Assembly (NCBI RefSeq): GCF_030848475.1
Contig: NZ_JAVDDS010000004.1
Location: 1 to 64,000, forward strand
Source: Herbivorax alkaliphila
Lineage (GTDB): Bacteria; Bacillota; Clostridia; Acetivibrionales; Acetivibrionaceae
Direction of reading: 5' to 3'
Length of the DNA stretch: 64,000 nucleotides
The notes below the pieces were generated by a model. The model saw nothing but the letters and a program-made list of their open reading frames with translations, did not search any database and was not told the origin of the DNA. The translations under genes and the position numbers were made by a program. Positions 1 to 10,800 of this stretch are shown here, piece after piece. Numbering within the stretch: the stretch's first letter is position 1; the number at the start of each line of letters is the position of its first letter.

Positions 1-607
1 TTACTTCGTGCAATTTTTCTGACCGACATCTGTCTTGACAAACGTCGGGCAAATATTTTAATGTTCAATAATTAAAAGCAGTCAGTTTTCTTAGTGAAAT
101 TATAGAAATTTCTTATATTAAGGCTTTAAAGTGGGGAATTTACTCCGCTTTAAAGCCTTCTTTATATATCAAAGTATTTAAAGGAAAATAAAAGAATGTA
201 TTGGCTTAAGTAAAAAAATAGAAGATAGTATTAATTAATATTAAAATAAAAGTGTTTTTTCATTCAGAACAGACTGATAAAAGCTATCTTAAATTTTATA
301 TTATACAAATTAACAACTCATTAACAATAATAATTATACTTACAGAAGGGACATTTTAGGCTGATCAATGTCGTGCTTTTCCCACAACTAGGGTATTTTT
401 TCTTTTTAAAATGATAATAATTTATTTGCAATTAAGCATGTAGTTATGTTTATTAGAATAAATTAAAAAAAACACTGGCAAAATGCGACAATTAATGATA
501 AAATAGCACTAAGTCTATATGTTTAGTTTAATTGTTTATTAACTAGCAAAAATCCAAATGTTCTCAAGGCGATTTTTCTAGCTCTTTTATTTTACGGAGG
601 TGTTTTA
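1..607. other. Non-coding left edge of the window
   Basis: I see no convincing gene in this AT-rich stretch. It holds a terminator-like hairpin at 120-160, which probably closes a gene lying outside the window, and then about 430 bases leading to the KAP gene at 608. A -35-like TTGACA sits at 35-40, but no good -10 follows at the right distance. The promoter of the accessory operon must lie in this stretch, but I cannot place it with confidence. Confidence 0.5.
120..160 (+). terminator. Terminator-like hairpin
   Basis: The arms at 120-134 and 145-159 are complementary over about 14 of 15 bases, with one G-T wobble, around a 10-base loop. A modest T-rich tail follows (CTTTATATA). The orientation fits a gene upstream of the window. 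Confidence 0.5.
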
Positions 608-1990
608 ATGAGTAATAGTTTTGAACACATTGAAATTAATGCTGAAAATCCTTTTAAAAATGATAAATTTAACAGAGAAGTTGTAGCAGATAATTTAGAA
701 AGCCTGATAAAAAAGTCTAATGACAATTTGGTTATTAGTATTGATGCAAATTGGGGAATGGGCAAAACAACTTTTGTAAATATGTGGAGAAAAAAGCTTG
801 ATAATATTGGAGACTATAAGACTGTATATTTTAGTGCTTGGGAAAATGATGATTCAAATGACCCACTAGTATCAATTATATGTAATATGGAAAAAAGTTT
901 GTCGTCAATGGAAAATTATAAAACTGAAAAAATAAAAGAAGTGGGAAAACATCTTATAAAAAAGTCAGTTCCAATAGCATTAAAAATTTTAACCCATGGT
1001 TTAATAGATACTGAAAAACTTAATATAAGTGATTTTAATAAAGAAAAAATAGTTGAATTAGCAGGAGAAATAGGGAGTATTGAGTTAGAAAAATATAAGG
1101 AAGAAGCTCAGGCGAAAGAAAAATTTAAAGAAGAATTAAAAAATTATCAACAATCAATAGATAAAAAAATTATTTTTTTTATTGATGAACTTGATAGATG
1201 TAGACCTACATATGCTATAGAAACTCTTGAAAGAATAAAACATCTATTTAATATTGAAGGGTATATTTTTATTCTTTCACTTGATAAATCTCAATTAAGA
1301 CATTGTGTAAAGTTGTTGTATGGAAATGAAGTGGATTCTGTTGGTTATTTAAGAAGATTTATTGATCTTGAGTACTCATTACCAGAGCCAGACAGAAGTA
1401 TTTACCTTGATTTTTTAATTAATAAATTTGAATTTAAAAGTGAGGTAACAGAGAAGTTTTTTATTCCATATTTAAAGGCCTTAGTTACTCAGTATAATTT
1501 GAGTTTGAGAGATATAAATAAGTTGATGTATTATTTGCATATTATTTTTCCAAGGAGTAACTTTTGTGATTTATCAAATGACTATAAATTTTCACCGTAT
1601 AGTATGATGAAATTACAAATTTTGAGTAGTATTTATTCCTTATTTCCTGTTTTACGAATAGGTGCATATGATAAATATCAAAAGTTTTTAGAGGGTGATT
1701 ATAAATTTGAATTAGATTTTACTGATGAAATTATTCCTTTTAGTCCAAAAGATGTATATAAAAACAAAGATAGAAAAGATTTTGATAGTATTTTTAAACA
1801 TATAGTTCATAATATACTAAAATTACACAAAGATAGTATTGAGGGTACTATTGATAAGCGTCATAATAATTATTCAGTTAATTTTCATGAGGATGCAATG
1901 GAGTTAGATTTGAGTGAATTATTGGATTCAAAAAGAGAAAAATTGAAATTTATTAATAATCTTGAATTTGCAGACAGATTTGATTTTTAG
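608..1990 (+). CDS. KAP-family P-loop NTPase, first gene of the accessory operon
   Basis: This 460-residue protein has the KAP NTPase layout. A Walker A with ANWGMGKTT lies at residues 47-55, and a Walker B with FFIDELDRCRP at about 190-200 is followed by the family's long helical region. KAP ATPases are STAND-related NTPases that recur in bacterial defence loci, where they may act as sensors or motors. No membrane segment is evident, unlike many KAP proteins. The start has an excellent site (GGAGG at 596-600). The gene leads a run of closely spaced same-strand genes up to 11995. The family call is firm; the role in this operon is inferred from context. Confidence 0.82.
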   Translation: MSNSFEHIEINAENPFKNDKFNREVVADNLESLIKKSNDNLVISIDANWGMGKTTFVNMWRKKLDNIGDYKTVYFSAWENDDSNDPLVSIICNMEKSLSSMENYKTEKIKEVGKHLIKKSVPIALKILTHGLIDTEKLNISDFNKEKIVELAGEIGSIELEKYKEEAQAKEKFKEELKNYQQSIDKKIIFFIDELDRCRPTYAIETLERIKHLFNIEGYIFILSLDKSQLRHCVKLLYGNEVDSVGYLRRFIDLEYSLPEPDRSIYLDFLINKFEFKSEVTEKFFIPYLKALVTQYNLSLRDINKLMYYLHIIFPRSNFCDLSNDYKFSPYSMMKLQILSSIYSLFPVLRIGAYDKYQKFLEGDYKFELDFTDEIIPFSPKDVYKNKDRKDFDSIFKHIVHNILKLHKDSIEGTIDKRHNNYSVNFHEDAMELDLSELLDSKREKLKFINNLEFADRFDF

Positions 1991-2022
1991 TCAAAAAAAA
2001 TCAATAAATATAGGAGGTTGTT

Positions 2023-3588
2023 ATGCAGTATGCTCTTGATGCAAATGGAAAAAAAGTTCATCATTATAATGCAGATTCTTCTATAGAGTATAAATGTCCA
2101 GATTGTTTAGATACTGTATATATTCGAAAAGGACTAAATGCTTGTTTTTATCATAAGCCTATTCATGATAGAACACCTCTTCAGAGGACATGTCCAGAAT
2201 ATCATGAAAATAACAAAATAGAAAATAATGTGGACAAGCTCTATATTAACAATGGAGGAGTCCCTCTTTATTTGTGCAGTCAAAATGATATTTTTGAATT
2301 GCGGGCATATTTTCCTAGTGTAAGTGTCTCAGTTTTAAATGAATTAAAAAAAGTTAGAGCAAAAGTCCATATAAACACAAATGCAAAAAATAATTTTGAC
2401 AGAGTAGTTTATAGCATTGATAATTTAAATTATTATAGAGTAACAACTATAGAACCATGGATTGATATAAAGTGTGAGCCTGAAATGGATGATTTGTTAG
2501 AAATTAAAAGAAAATGGCTTTGGGGCATTAGAGGTATAGATATAAAAAATGACCTATATCATTCGTGCAAAAACGGAGGGTATAGATTGGCAATAAAGTC
2601 AGATGTATATGTAGGTAAATCGTATAGAATAATTTTAAATAAAATACCGTCTGTTTGTGGAATAGAATTCACAAAAACAGGTTCTATATCACTTAGAAAA
2701 AGTTTAAACAAAGTAATATATAGTGTTTATGAAATGAAAGTAGAGTTTTTTACAAAAGAAGCTCAAAATTTTATTGAAGGAAAGGGATATAAATTATGCC
2801 AAAAAGCAGATGAATTAATACCAGTGTGGCCTCCGAGTATATTTACTGGAAATGATTTAACTTTTAATCAAAGAGAAGCATTCCTTTTACATTTGAAAAA
2901 TTCAAGTAGTAATTATGTTTATTGTGAAGATTCTTGCAAAGTGAGTGAAATAAGCAAAAAAAAGGATATGATTAAAATGTTTATTTCTAACAATAATGCT
3001 ATTGGTTTATCTAATGGAAAAAGCAGTTTGCCTGAAATTAAATATAATATTTTATATAACCATAAACTTTTGAAAAAGCCGACAGTTAAATTAAATATTG
3101 TTATTAAAGATAATGATGAAAATGAATTTGATTTCTTAGATAAAAATCAGCAACCTCCCGAAGATAGTATATTAAGAATTGAATCTAATGTTAAATTTAT
3201 TGCTACAGTTAGTATTGGAAATTATGTTTTGTTTTCTAGCAGAAGTTATCTTGAATTTGTAAATTACTACAGACGGATAGTTATAAATAGTGGAGCGTTT
3301 GGGTTTAAACAATATCTTTTTGAGAGAAATTTTGTAAAAAAACAGATTGATAGTGAAATAGACTGGGAACAGGAGTATAAAAAGTTGTATATTTGTTGTG
3401 ACTCTACAGTGAGTGCAAATAATAAAAATATTATGTTGATGCATTTGCTTTTAAAAAATTTAAATGAATCAAATAAAAATGTTTTTAGATTAGTTGAAAA
3501 GTGGATAAAAACAAATTCTGTACCTGTTTCTGCTATTAAATATCTTGATAATCTAATGAGGAGGTTGTTGTGTAATGAATCTAAATAA
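2023..3588 (+). CDS. CoiA-like zinc-finger protein of unknown function
   Basis: This 521-residue protein opens like competence protein CoiA: an N-terminal AxDxxG-type start, then a zinc-ribbon-like CPDC at residues 25-28, a YHKP at 43-46 and a further CPEYH at 57-61. Those Cys and His residues could bind one metal. The remaining 450 residues are unfamiliar, and I could not identify the CoiA nuclease core with certainty. The start has AGGAGG at 2012-2017. The gene lies 32 bases after the KAP gene, and its end overlaps the next gene by 14 bases, so translation is probably coupled. A nucleic-acid-binding or nuclease role is possible but unproven. Confidence 0.55.
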   Translation: MQYALDANGKKVHHYNADSSIEYKCPDCLDTVYIRKGLNACFYHKPIHDRTPLQRTCPEYHENNKIENNVDKLYINNGGVPLYLCSQNDIFELRAYFPSVSVSVLNELKKVRAKVHINTNAKNNFDRVVYSIDNLNYYRVTTIEPWIDIKCEPEMDDLLEIKRKWLWGIRGIDIKNDLYHSCKNGGYRLAIKSDVYVGKSYRIILNKIPSVCGIEFTKTGSISLRKSLNKVIYSVYEMKVEFFTKEAQNFIEGKGYKLCQKADELIPVWPPSIFTGNDLTFNQREAFLLHLKNSSSNYVYCEDSCKVSEISKKKDMIKMFISNNNAIGLSNGKSSLPEIKYNILYNHKLLKKPTVKLNIVIKDNDENEFDFLDKNQQPPEDSILRIESNVKFIATVSIGNYVLFSSRSYLEFVNYYRRIVINSGAFGFKQYLFERNFVKKQIDSEIDWEQEYKKLYICCDSTVSANNKNIMLMHLLLKNLNESNKNVFRLVEKWIKTNSVPVSAIKYLDNLMRRLLCNESK

Positions 3589-5542
3589 AAGTATATCTGA
3601 AAACAATGTATTAGATAAGCTAAATGAGGAGGAATTACAATTATTAATAGACTCACTTCCACCTGCAAGTATAATTTCTATTGTAAAAAAATATCCAAAA
3701 CATTTTAGAGAGGTAACAAGAGGGTGTACTATAACGACAAAATCAAATTTATTATTTAAAAAAGTTAGAAATACTTTTTATAAAGATGCTTTAGAAGGTA
3801 ATATGTTTACAATAGATTTAATTAATGATTATGCTAATTTTCAAATAACTACTGTAAAAGAAGCAGTAGAAAAAGCAAAGGATAAAAAATATTTTAATAA
3901 AGTTTTAGTAAATAATAATATTAATGATTTTGGTGATTTAATTGAAATTATATTAGATTTTTTAAAGCCTGAATATATAAAAGTATTTTTTAAACTTATA
4001 AACCATGAATTAACAGATGAACAAGAAGAATATATAAAATATGATATGAGATTTAAATTAGAGGCTAAGAAGCTTAAAGGTGAAATTGAAAGTGACTTAT
4101 CAGATTCATTTAAAATACAGTTATCTGATGTAAAGAGAAAACATAAAAATGAAATTAATAAAATATTGGTAAAAAACAAAGAGTTTCAAAAGCAATTGAA
4201 AGCAAAAGAACAGGAAATAAATAAATTAAAAGAAAAAAATAATGAAGAAGAAAAAAAATATACTGAAAAAATAGCAAAATTACAAAAAGAAATTGAAATG
4301 CTAAATAGTTCAATTTTGAAATCAGAAGAAATTAAATTCAATTTAAAAAAAGATTTAGATAATAGAAATCAAACTGTTAAAGAACTAAATAAGTCTTTAG
4401 AAAAAAGGTATCGGGATTTTTCTGAAGAAGCATATAAGCTATGGAAAATTGAAAATCAAATGTTGTTAAAGTCTCAAGAAAAATTGAATAATACATGTGA
4501 AGAACTTAAAAATAAAGAGAATAAGATAGAAGATGAAATAAAAATTCTTGAAAAAAAGAAACTTGAGTTGGAGAATAAAGTTTATGAGTATAATTTAACA
4601 ATTAGTGAATTTGTTAATAATATTGATGAAAGATTAATTGAAAAATCATTAGAAGATTCAATGATTAAACTCATTTCAAATAAAACTACAGATAGTTGTG
4701 TAAGAACTGTTTTACCATACATAAAAGAAAATATAAAAGCTGAAAATATTGAAAAAACTAAAGATATAAATGATTTTACTGAGTGTATAGCAGAAAATTT
4801 AGAAAATATCGGAGTTAAGTGTAAGGTTGATGAAATTGCTAATTATATAGTTGCTATTTTAGCATCTGGTATGATCCCATTAATATGTGGATATAAATCT
4901 AGAGATATAGCATCTGCTATAAGTACAGCTTATAGTGGAGAGATTCCGTATATTATAACTTTACCAAGTGGATATACAAATTCAAATGAACTTATCGAAA
5001 TTTATAATTTGGCTAAAACTAATGCAGTTTTGATTGAAGATGCTGTAGGTACTATGAATGAAAATTCATTACTACCACTATTAAGGGGAAAAACAGAACA
5101 TGGGGCTGATGATAAATTATTGATGATATCAACGGAGAATGAAGATTCAATAAAATATATGCCTAAAAACTTACTGTATTATTTAGCAATTGTTAGCATA
5201 GACAAATTTGGGATAGTCAAAAAAAGGGATTTTATATTTGCAAACTCTAGAAAAATATTTTATAAATTTTGCCAACTTAATAGTTTTGAAAAAGAATATA
5301 AAACAATTAAAAAGTTATTATGCAAATCAAATTTTAGTAGTTCATATTTAGTTTTAAGAGCAATTATTATTGCATATATGAATAAGTTTTCTGATATTAA
5401 AGAATCTTTTGAAATTTATGTGGAATCAGAATTGAGAGTTCTTTGTGATGCTGAAGAAATATATGAACAAATTGAAAAAAATATAATTAATCACAGCAAT
5501 ATTTTGGATAAATATTTAATTCATGTTCTTAAAGGAGAATAA
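3575..5542 (+). CDS. Large coiled-coil protein with a possible degenerate AAA-type C-terminal domain
   Basis: I do not recognise the family of this 655-residue protein. Residues 1-155 are mixed helical sequence. Residues about 160-345 are strongly charged, Lys/Glu-rich coiled coil. Residues about 405-620 look globular: SGMIPLICGYKSRDIASAIS (431-450) is placed like a P-loop but lacks the GKS/T, and VLIEDAV (485-491) is placed like a Walker B. That pattern recalls McrB-like AAA domains that have lost nucleotide binding, which is inference only. It overlaps the previous gene by 14 bases and has its own AGGAGG at 3560-3565. Confidence 0.5.
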   Translation: MNLNKSISENNVLDKLNEEELQLLIDSLPPASIISIVKKYPKHFREVTRGCTITTKSNLLFKKVRNTFYKDALEGNMFTIDLINDYANFQITTVKEAVEKAKDKKYFNKVLVNNNINDFGDLIEIILDFLKPEYIKVFFKLINHELTDEQEEYIKYDMRFKLEAKKLKGEIESDLSDSFKIQLSDVKRKHKNEINKILVKNKEFQKQLKAKEQEINKLKEKNNEEEKKYTEKIAKLQKEIEMLNSSILKSEEIKFNLKKDLDNRNQTVKELNKSLEKRYRDFSEEAYKLWKIENQMLLKSQEKLNNTCEELKNKENKIEDEIKILEKKKLELENKVYEYNLTISEFVNNIDERLIEKSLEDSMIKLISNKTTDSCVRTVLPYIKENIKAENIEKTKDINDFTECIAENLENIGVKCKVDEIANYIVAILASGMIPLICGYKSRDIASAISTAYSGEIPYIITLPSGYTNSNELIEIYNLAKTNAVLIEDAVGTMNENSLLPLLRGKTEHGADDKLLMISTENEDSIKYMPKNLLYYLAIVSIDKFGIVKKRDFIFANSRKIFYKFCQLNSFEKEYKTIKKLLCKSNFSSSYLVLRAIIIAYMNKFSDIKESFEIYVESELRVLCDAEEIYEQIEKNIINHSNILDKYLIHVLKGE

Positions 5543-5543
5543 A

Positions 5544-6620
5544 ATGAGCAAATCTTTGATTAAAAAGATATCTAGTGATTTAAATATAATAAAATTTAAA
5601 AAAGAAACTTTAGAAGAGTATGGGAATAGACTTATATATTCAGCCCTTTGTGAATGGGCAAGAGTGCAATTGTTAGGAAAATCTTATACTGATATATCTT
5701 GCGAAAGAGAGATTAATGAGTTAGATTGTCACGATATTGATATTATGCATGTTCAATCAAATTTAGCAAAAGTTGCAGATGGACTTTTATTGTCAATATC
5801 GTGTTCTGATATGTGGATAAAATCTGATTTGCATGAAGAAAAAGCCAGCAAGTTAGCCAGTAAAATAATTAAGGATTTAATTTTCTGTAATGAGATATCT
5901 CAATTAATTGATGTTAGAAGATTAATTATTTCTCCAAAAAGGACAGCTGCATTTTCAAAATATAAGTTAATTCTAGGTGGGGCAGATATAGATTATATGA
6001 GCGAAAAGATTTGTTGTGTAGGCATGGGAAGATGGAAACAAAATTTAAATTCTTCTGAAAATTATAAAAAAATATTTATGCTGTCTGAATATAGTGCAAA
6101 AGAATATTTTGAAAAATTAATTATTAATGCGATTTGGGAAGAAAAAACACTGGATGGTATATATTTGATTTTGAGTTTGAAGCAAAGGGGTTGGTATTCA
6201 AAGACTTGGATAGATTGTAATATTTCTAAATTACCAGAAGGAGTTTCACTCCTTAAAAATAAAGACTTTAACGGAGGCTATTTTTTAATTCGTAATGATT
6301 CTAGAGGAATTAAAGTTGCAAGGATTGATCAATGGTACATAGATGAGAAGGAATTATGTAGAATAATCTATTCTATGGGTTGTTACAATAGTTTACCAGC
6401 AGTTTTTAATGCTGAAATTTGTGAAGACCATATTGTATTGCATTGTAATAGCATGCTTCCGAATACTGAAAGACGTTTATTATTGATGTTTTCCTGGCCA
6501 TGGAGAAATTATAATGATATTCATTACAGAATAGTTCCAAAATTTCTCTGGAATGAACTAAAAAATATATTAAATAATTTAGGTATCATGATAAATTATA
6601 AAAATATTATTAGGAGGTAA
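5544..6620 (+). CDS. Uncharacterised protein of the accessory operon
   Basis: I do not recognise this 358-residue protein. It is soluble-looking, with no signal peptide, no membrane segment and no P-loop. It is rich in aromatic residues towards the C-terminus, for example FSWPWRNY near residue 325. I chose ATG 5544 rather than an earlier in-frame start because AAGGAG sits just upstream, and this places the gene two bases after the preceding stop. The next gene begins five bases after its end, so it is an integral member of the operon and its product probably works with the helicase. Confidence 0.5.
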   Translation: MSKSLIKKISSDLNIIKFKKETLEEYGNRLIYSALCEWARVQLLGKSYTDISCEREINELDCHDIDIMHVQSNLAKVADGLLLSISCSDMWIKSDLHEEKASKLASKIIKDLIFCNEISQLIDVRRLIISPKRTAAFSKYKLILGGADIDYMSEKICCVGMGRWKQNLNSSENYKKIFMLSEYSAKEYFEKLIINAIWEEKTLDGIYLILSLKQRGWYSKTWIDCNISKLPEGVSLLKNKDFNGGYFLIRNDSRGIKVARIDQWYIDEKELCRIIYSMGCYNSLPAVFNAEICEDHIVLHCNSMLPNTERRLLLMFSWPWRNYNDIHYRIVPKFLWNELKNILNNLGIMINYKNIIRR

Positions 6621-6624
6621 AGGT

Positions 6625-7812
6625 GTGAAAGAGCTTGGTATAAGAAAAACACATGAAAGGTTAAAAGAAAAATTATCTAATTATATCAAAACGCAGTATT
6701 TTGCGGAAAATGATCTTTTAATTGAAGCAACAAAAGAATTATTGAGTAAAAATGATGTGTTGTTTAAAGAACCTTTTATAGAAGCTACAAAAAGTTATAA
6801 AATTTTAGAAGACGGATTTGAAAATTCAGCTTTACCAAATAATATAAAGAATTATTTAGATAAGCTGGTTGAAAACAATCTTGGTGTATTTAGAACTCCT
6901 TTTTACCATCAAGTCAGAGCTATTGAAGAATTTTACAAAGGCAAAGATTTACTTGTGACTACTGGAACAGGTTCAGGTAAAACTGAATGTTTCATTTGGC
7001 CTATGTTAACAGATATAATAAGAGAGTCTATTACAAAGCCAAAGACATGGGAAAAGGAAGGTATTCGAACCTTGATTTTATATCCAATGAATGCACTTGT
7101 ATCTGACCAGTTAGGTAGAATACGTAATATTATTGGGCATTCAGAAGATAGATATATGAATATTATTAAATCTTATGCTGGTAATAATACAAGAAGACCT
7201 AGATTTGGAATGTATACTGGAAGAACTCCTTATGCTGGTGAAAATGATATTAATAAAAATAAGAATCTAGCAAAGTTAATTTCAAAAACTTATTTAAATT
7301 GCAATGAAGAAGTTTATTTGGAATTGTTTAAAATCGGAAGAATTCCAGCTAAAAATTTAGAGGTTTTTGTAAAAAAATTAAAAGATAATATTCAAAAAGC
7401 TTCAAGTAATGACGCAGAGTTATATACACGTGGTGAAATGCAGGATATATGTCCAGATATTTTAATTACTAATTACTGTATGCTAGAATATATGATGATG
7501 CGACCTATTGAACAAAGTTTTTGGGAAAAGACAATAGAGTGGTTAAGTTGCTGTAAAGATAATAAATTGCTTTTAGTCATGGATGAAGCTCACATGTATA
7601 GGGGAGCTTCAGGGGGGGAAGTATCCCTTTTAATAAGGCGATTAATGGATAAGTTAAATGTAAATAGAGATAAGATAAAATGTATTCTAACCAGTGCAAG
7701 CGTTCCGAAAGGTAAGGAAGAAGAATTAAAGAAATTTGCATGTGGCTTAACAGGGCAAGAATTGGTTAAAGATAATTTTTCAATAATACGAGGCATAAAG
7801 CTTTTTGTTTAA
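6625..7812 (+). CDS. DEAH-box helicase, N-terminal part (RecA1 lobe) of a frame-broken DUF1998 helicase
   Basis: These 395 residues form the first RecA lobe of a superfamily 2 helicase. A Q-like TPFYHQ lies at 91-96, Walker A TGTGSGKT at 113-120, a motif Ia region around YPMNALVSDQ (153-162), DEAH at 320-323 and motif III SAS near 358. The reading frame ends just after the lobe, and the second lobe plus the DUF1998 region continues in another frame from about 7847. GTG 6625 is preceded by AGGAGG. Length and domain order of the rebuilt protein (about 1,790 residues) resemble DruE of Druantia and, more loosely, DrmA/DrmB of DISARM. As it stands the product would be an incomplete enzyme. Confidence 0.75.
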   Translation: MKELGIRKTHERLKEKLSNYIKTQYFAENDLLIEATKELLSKNDVLFKEPFIEATKSYKILEDGFENSALPNNIKNYLDKLVENNLGVFRTPFYHQVRAIEEFYKGKDLLVTTGTGSGKTECFIWPMLTDIIRESITKPKTWEKEGIRTLILYPMNALVSDQLGRIRNIIGHSEDRYMNIIKSYAGNNTRRPRFGMYTGRTPYAGENDINKNKNLAKLISKTYLNCNEEVYLELFKIGRIPAKNLEVFVKKLKDNIQKASSNDAELYTRGEMQDICPDILITNYCMLEYMMMRPIEQSFWEKTIEWLSCCKDNKLLLVMDEAHMYRGASGGEVSLLIRRLMDKLNVNRDKIKCILTSASVPKGKEEELKKFACGLTGQELVKDNFSIIRGIKLFV

Positions 7813-7846
7813 ATAATGAAATTCTATGAAAACAAGAGATATTTGA

Positions 7847-10800
7847 AGAAAAATAAACTTTATAGAAGAAGGAGAATCTGAATGTATTGATAGGAATGAA
7901 AAAGGCAATGAAAAAGACATTTATTCTCTTCTTAAACTTGATTATGATAAATTACAGGGGAGTAATGAAGAGGTAAAAGAACAGTTAAAAATATTATCAA
8001 ACGAATTTAGCTGGGGAAAGGTTGAAGAAAATATAAATGAGTGGCTTTATAATAACTTATCAAATTATCCACCAATGCTTGAGCTAATAAATTATTGTAG
8101 TGGAAAGGGAATAGAATTTAAAAAAATATCAAAGCATTTATTTAAAAATGCAAATTCTAAAGATGCAGAAAAAGCAACAGAAATCATGCTTTTACTTGGC
8201 ACTATGGCAAAATCAGTTCAAGGTAAAGTATTATTACCATCAAGAGTACACTTATTATTTAAAGGATTAGGAGGCATTTTTGCTTGTATAAATCCTGAAT
8301 GTAAGAATAGCCATGATGTTATGGATGTAAAACTTGGTAATATAGATGAGAAGTTGAGATTGAAATGTGAACATTGTGGTGCAAGAGTTTTTGAATTAGT
8401 ATGTGATAGAAGGTGTGGTACTTTATTTATTCGTGCTTTTAAGGATGAGAGTGACTCACTATGTTTTTTATGGCAAGAACGAAATAAACTTTTATTTGAG
8501 CCTAAGGAAATTCATTTATGGGTAGTTCCAAAGGGAAGGAAAGATATATTTAAAAATGACTCAAAAAATAGTAAAGCCATGGAAAACTCTAGATTTGGTT
8601 ATATTGATTCTAAAACAGGTATTTTGTTTGATGACGAAAAATATGAAGAAAATAAGCAGTTTATTAAAGTTTTAATTCCAACTAAAATAGATATGAATTC
8701 AAAAATGTATACGTTTGGAATTTGTCCTAATTGTGGAAGGGAAAAAACAAAACTTACGCCCTTTAGAACTAGAGGTAATGAGCCATTTGCAAATATTGTA
8801 ACAGAACAGTTTGAATCTCAGCCAGTAAAAGATGAAAAATTGAAACATAAAGGAAAGAAAGTATTGCTATTTTCGGATAGTCGCCAACGTGCAGCTACAC
8901 TTGCAAGAGATATTACAATTGCCTCAGATGGAGATGCAGGAAGACAATCATTATTTATTGCAGCGAAGCTTTTAGAAAAAAAATATGGTAGTGGAACATT
9001 TCCTTTAAGTTTATTGTATTATGCGTTTTTAAAAGTTGTTCATGACAATGAGCTTAGTTTTTTTTATGGAGATGAAAAGGCTGATTTTATGTCCCATATA
9101 GAAAAATATTCTGAATTATATGGAAGTAAAGATACGTTGCGATATACTCGAATGTCTAGTAAAATTGGAACTGCACCTAAAATGTTTTATCAATTAATTT
9201 TAAAAAATATTAGTGACAATTTTAGATCATTTAATAATTTATGTTTAGGACAAGTACTTTTAGTTGAAGGTGGTGAAGATGGCGAAGAATTAGAAGAAGA
9301 TGTATTAGAAAAAGTAGAAAATCAAACTAATATTAATATTAAAGTAATAAGAGATATATATAATGCATGGATTCAAAAATTAATAGTGAAAAATATTGCA
9401 GTATTTCCAGAGTTAGAAGATGATATAAGAAATAGTATTTTACCTTATGATAAAGGAGGTTTTGGAATAGATGAAAAAGAAAATTTCCCAATATACCTTC
9501 AAAAGTTAATGAAGAGATATAGTATATCTGATCAACAAATAAAAATATTACGTGAGAAATTTGATTTGTTAACAGACACTAACAAAAGTCCAGAAAACAA
9601 TCATAACAGAAAGTATATTTTACCTGGAAGACTTACACTTAAGACAAATGAAAAAGGAACATGGTACCGATGTAACAGGTGTTCAGGTACATCTACATTT
9701 AAATTGTTTGATAGTTGTATTTATTGTGGTAGCGATAAATATCTTGTGAATATATCTTGTGAAGAACTATCGAGATATGCTTTTTGGAGAAATCCTGTTT
9801 TAAATGCTGTTAATGGAATGAAGATTAAAAATGTTGTTACTGAAGAACATACAGCTCAATTGTCTCATAAAGATCAAAAAAGCAAAATAATGGTAACAAC
9901 TGAAGAATATGAGATGAGATTTAGAGACATTATGGTAGAAGGTAATAGTGAGCCTATTGACATTCTTAGTTGTACTACTACAATGGAAGTGGGAATTGAC
10001 ATCGGATCACTTACAGCTGTAGGGCTTAGGAATGTCCCGCCTATGAGAGAAAACTATCAGCAGCGTGCAGGACGTGCAGGAAGAAAAGGTGCTGCAGTTT
10101 CAACAATTGTTACATATACAGAAGATGGACCACATGATTCATGGTATTTTAAAAATCCTGATGAAATTATTGCAGGAGAACCAAGAACACCATGGATTGA
10201 TACAAGCAATTTTAGACTTGTCTATAGACATATGAATTTAGTGCTGTTACAGGAGTACTTAAATATAAATGGAAAAAGTCTTGATTTTATTGGTGTAATA
10301 TATTTTTTTGACTTAGAAAATTCTTTAAATTATACTGATTTTATTAAATGGATAAAGCAAAAAACGCCATTGGATAAGGACAGAACGAAAATACTTGTTC
10401 CATATAATCTTAATTTAGATTGGACTAGCTATCAGGAAAGAATAGGAAAAGATATGTCGGTCATAAGTAAGAAAGTTAATAACAATCCTCAGATTTATAA
10501 AATAAAAGATTCTTTTATTGTTGATGAAAAAACTGGTAGTGTAATGCTTATGGATGTACTCTTCTCAGAAGGACTATTGCCAACTTATTCGTTTCCTAGA
10601 AATATAGTTCGTTTTTGGATAGAAGACAAATATGGTAAAGTGGAAAGTCCAGAAAGAAGTATTGATTTAGCACTTAGCGAATACGCACCAGGAAGAATCC
10701 TTGTTGTTAATAAAAAATCATATATATCTGGAGCATTATATGATCGTTATACTAAATATGATAAAGATTTTAGATATAAAGCAGCAGAACCTTGGTTAAA

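Noticed and set aside
35-63. Promoter at the left edge (TTGACA at 35-40)
   Set aside because: No acceptable -10 hexamer at 16-18 bases, and a terminator-like hairpin follows at 120.
8075-8077. ATG 8075 as a real start of a separate helicase gene
   Set aside because: There is no ribosome site, and the frame stays open and protein-like back to 7847, so it is an internal Met of the broken helicase.
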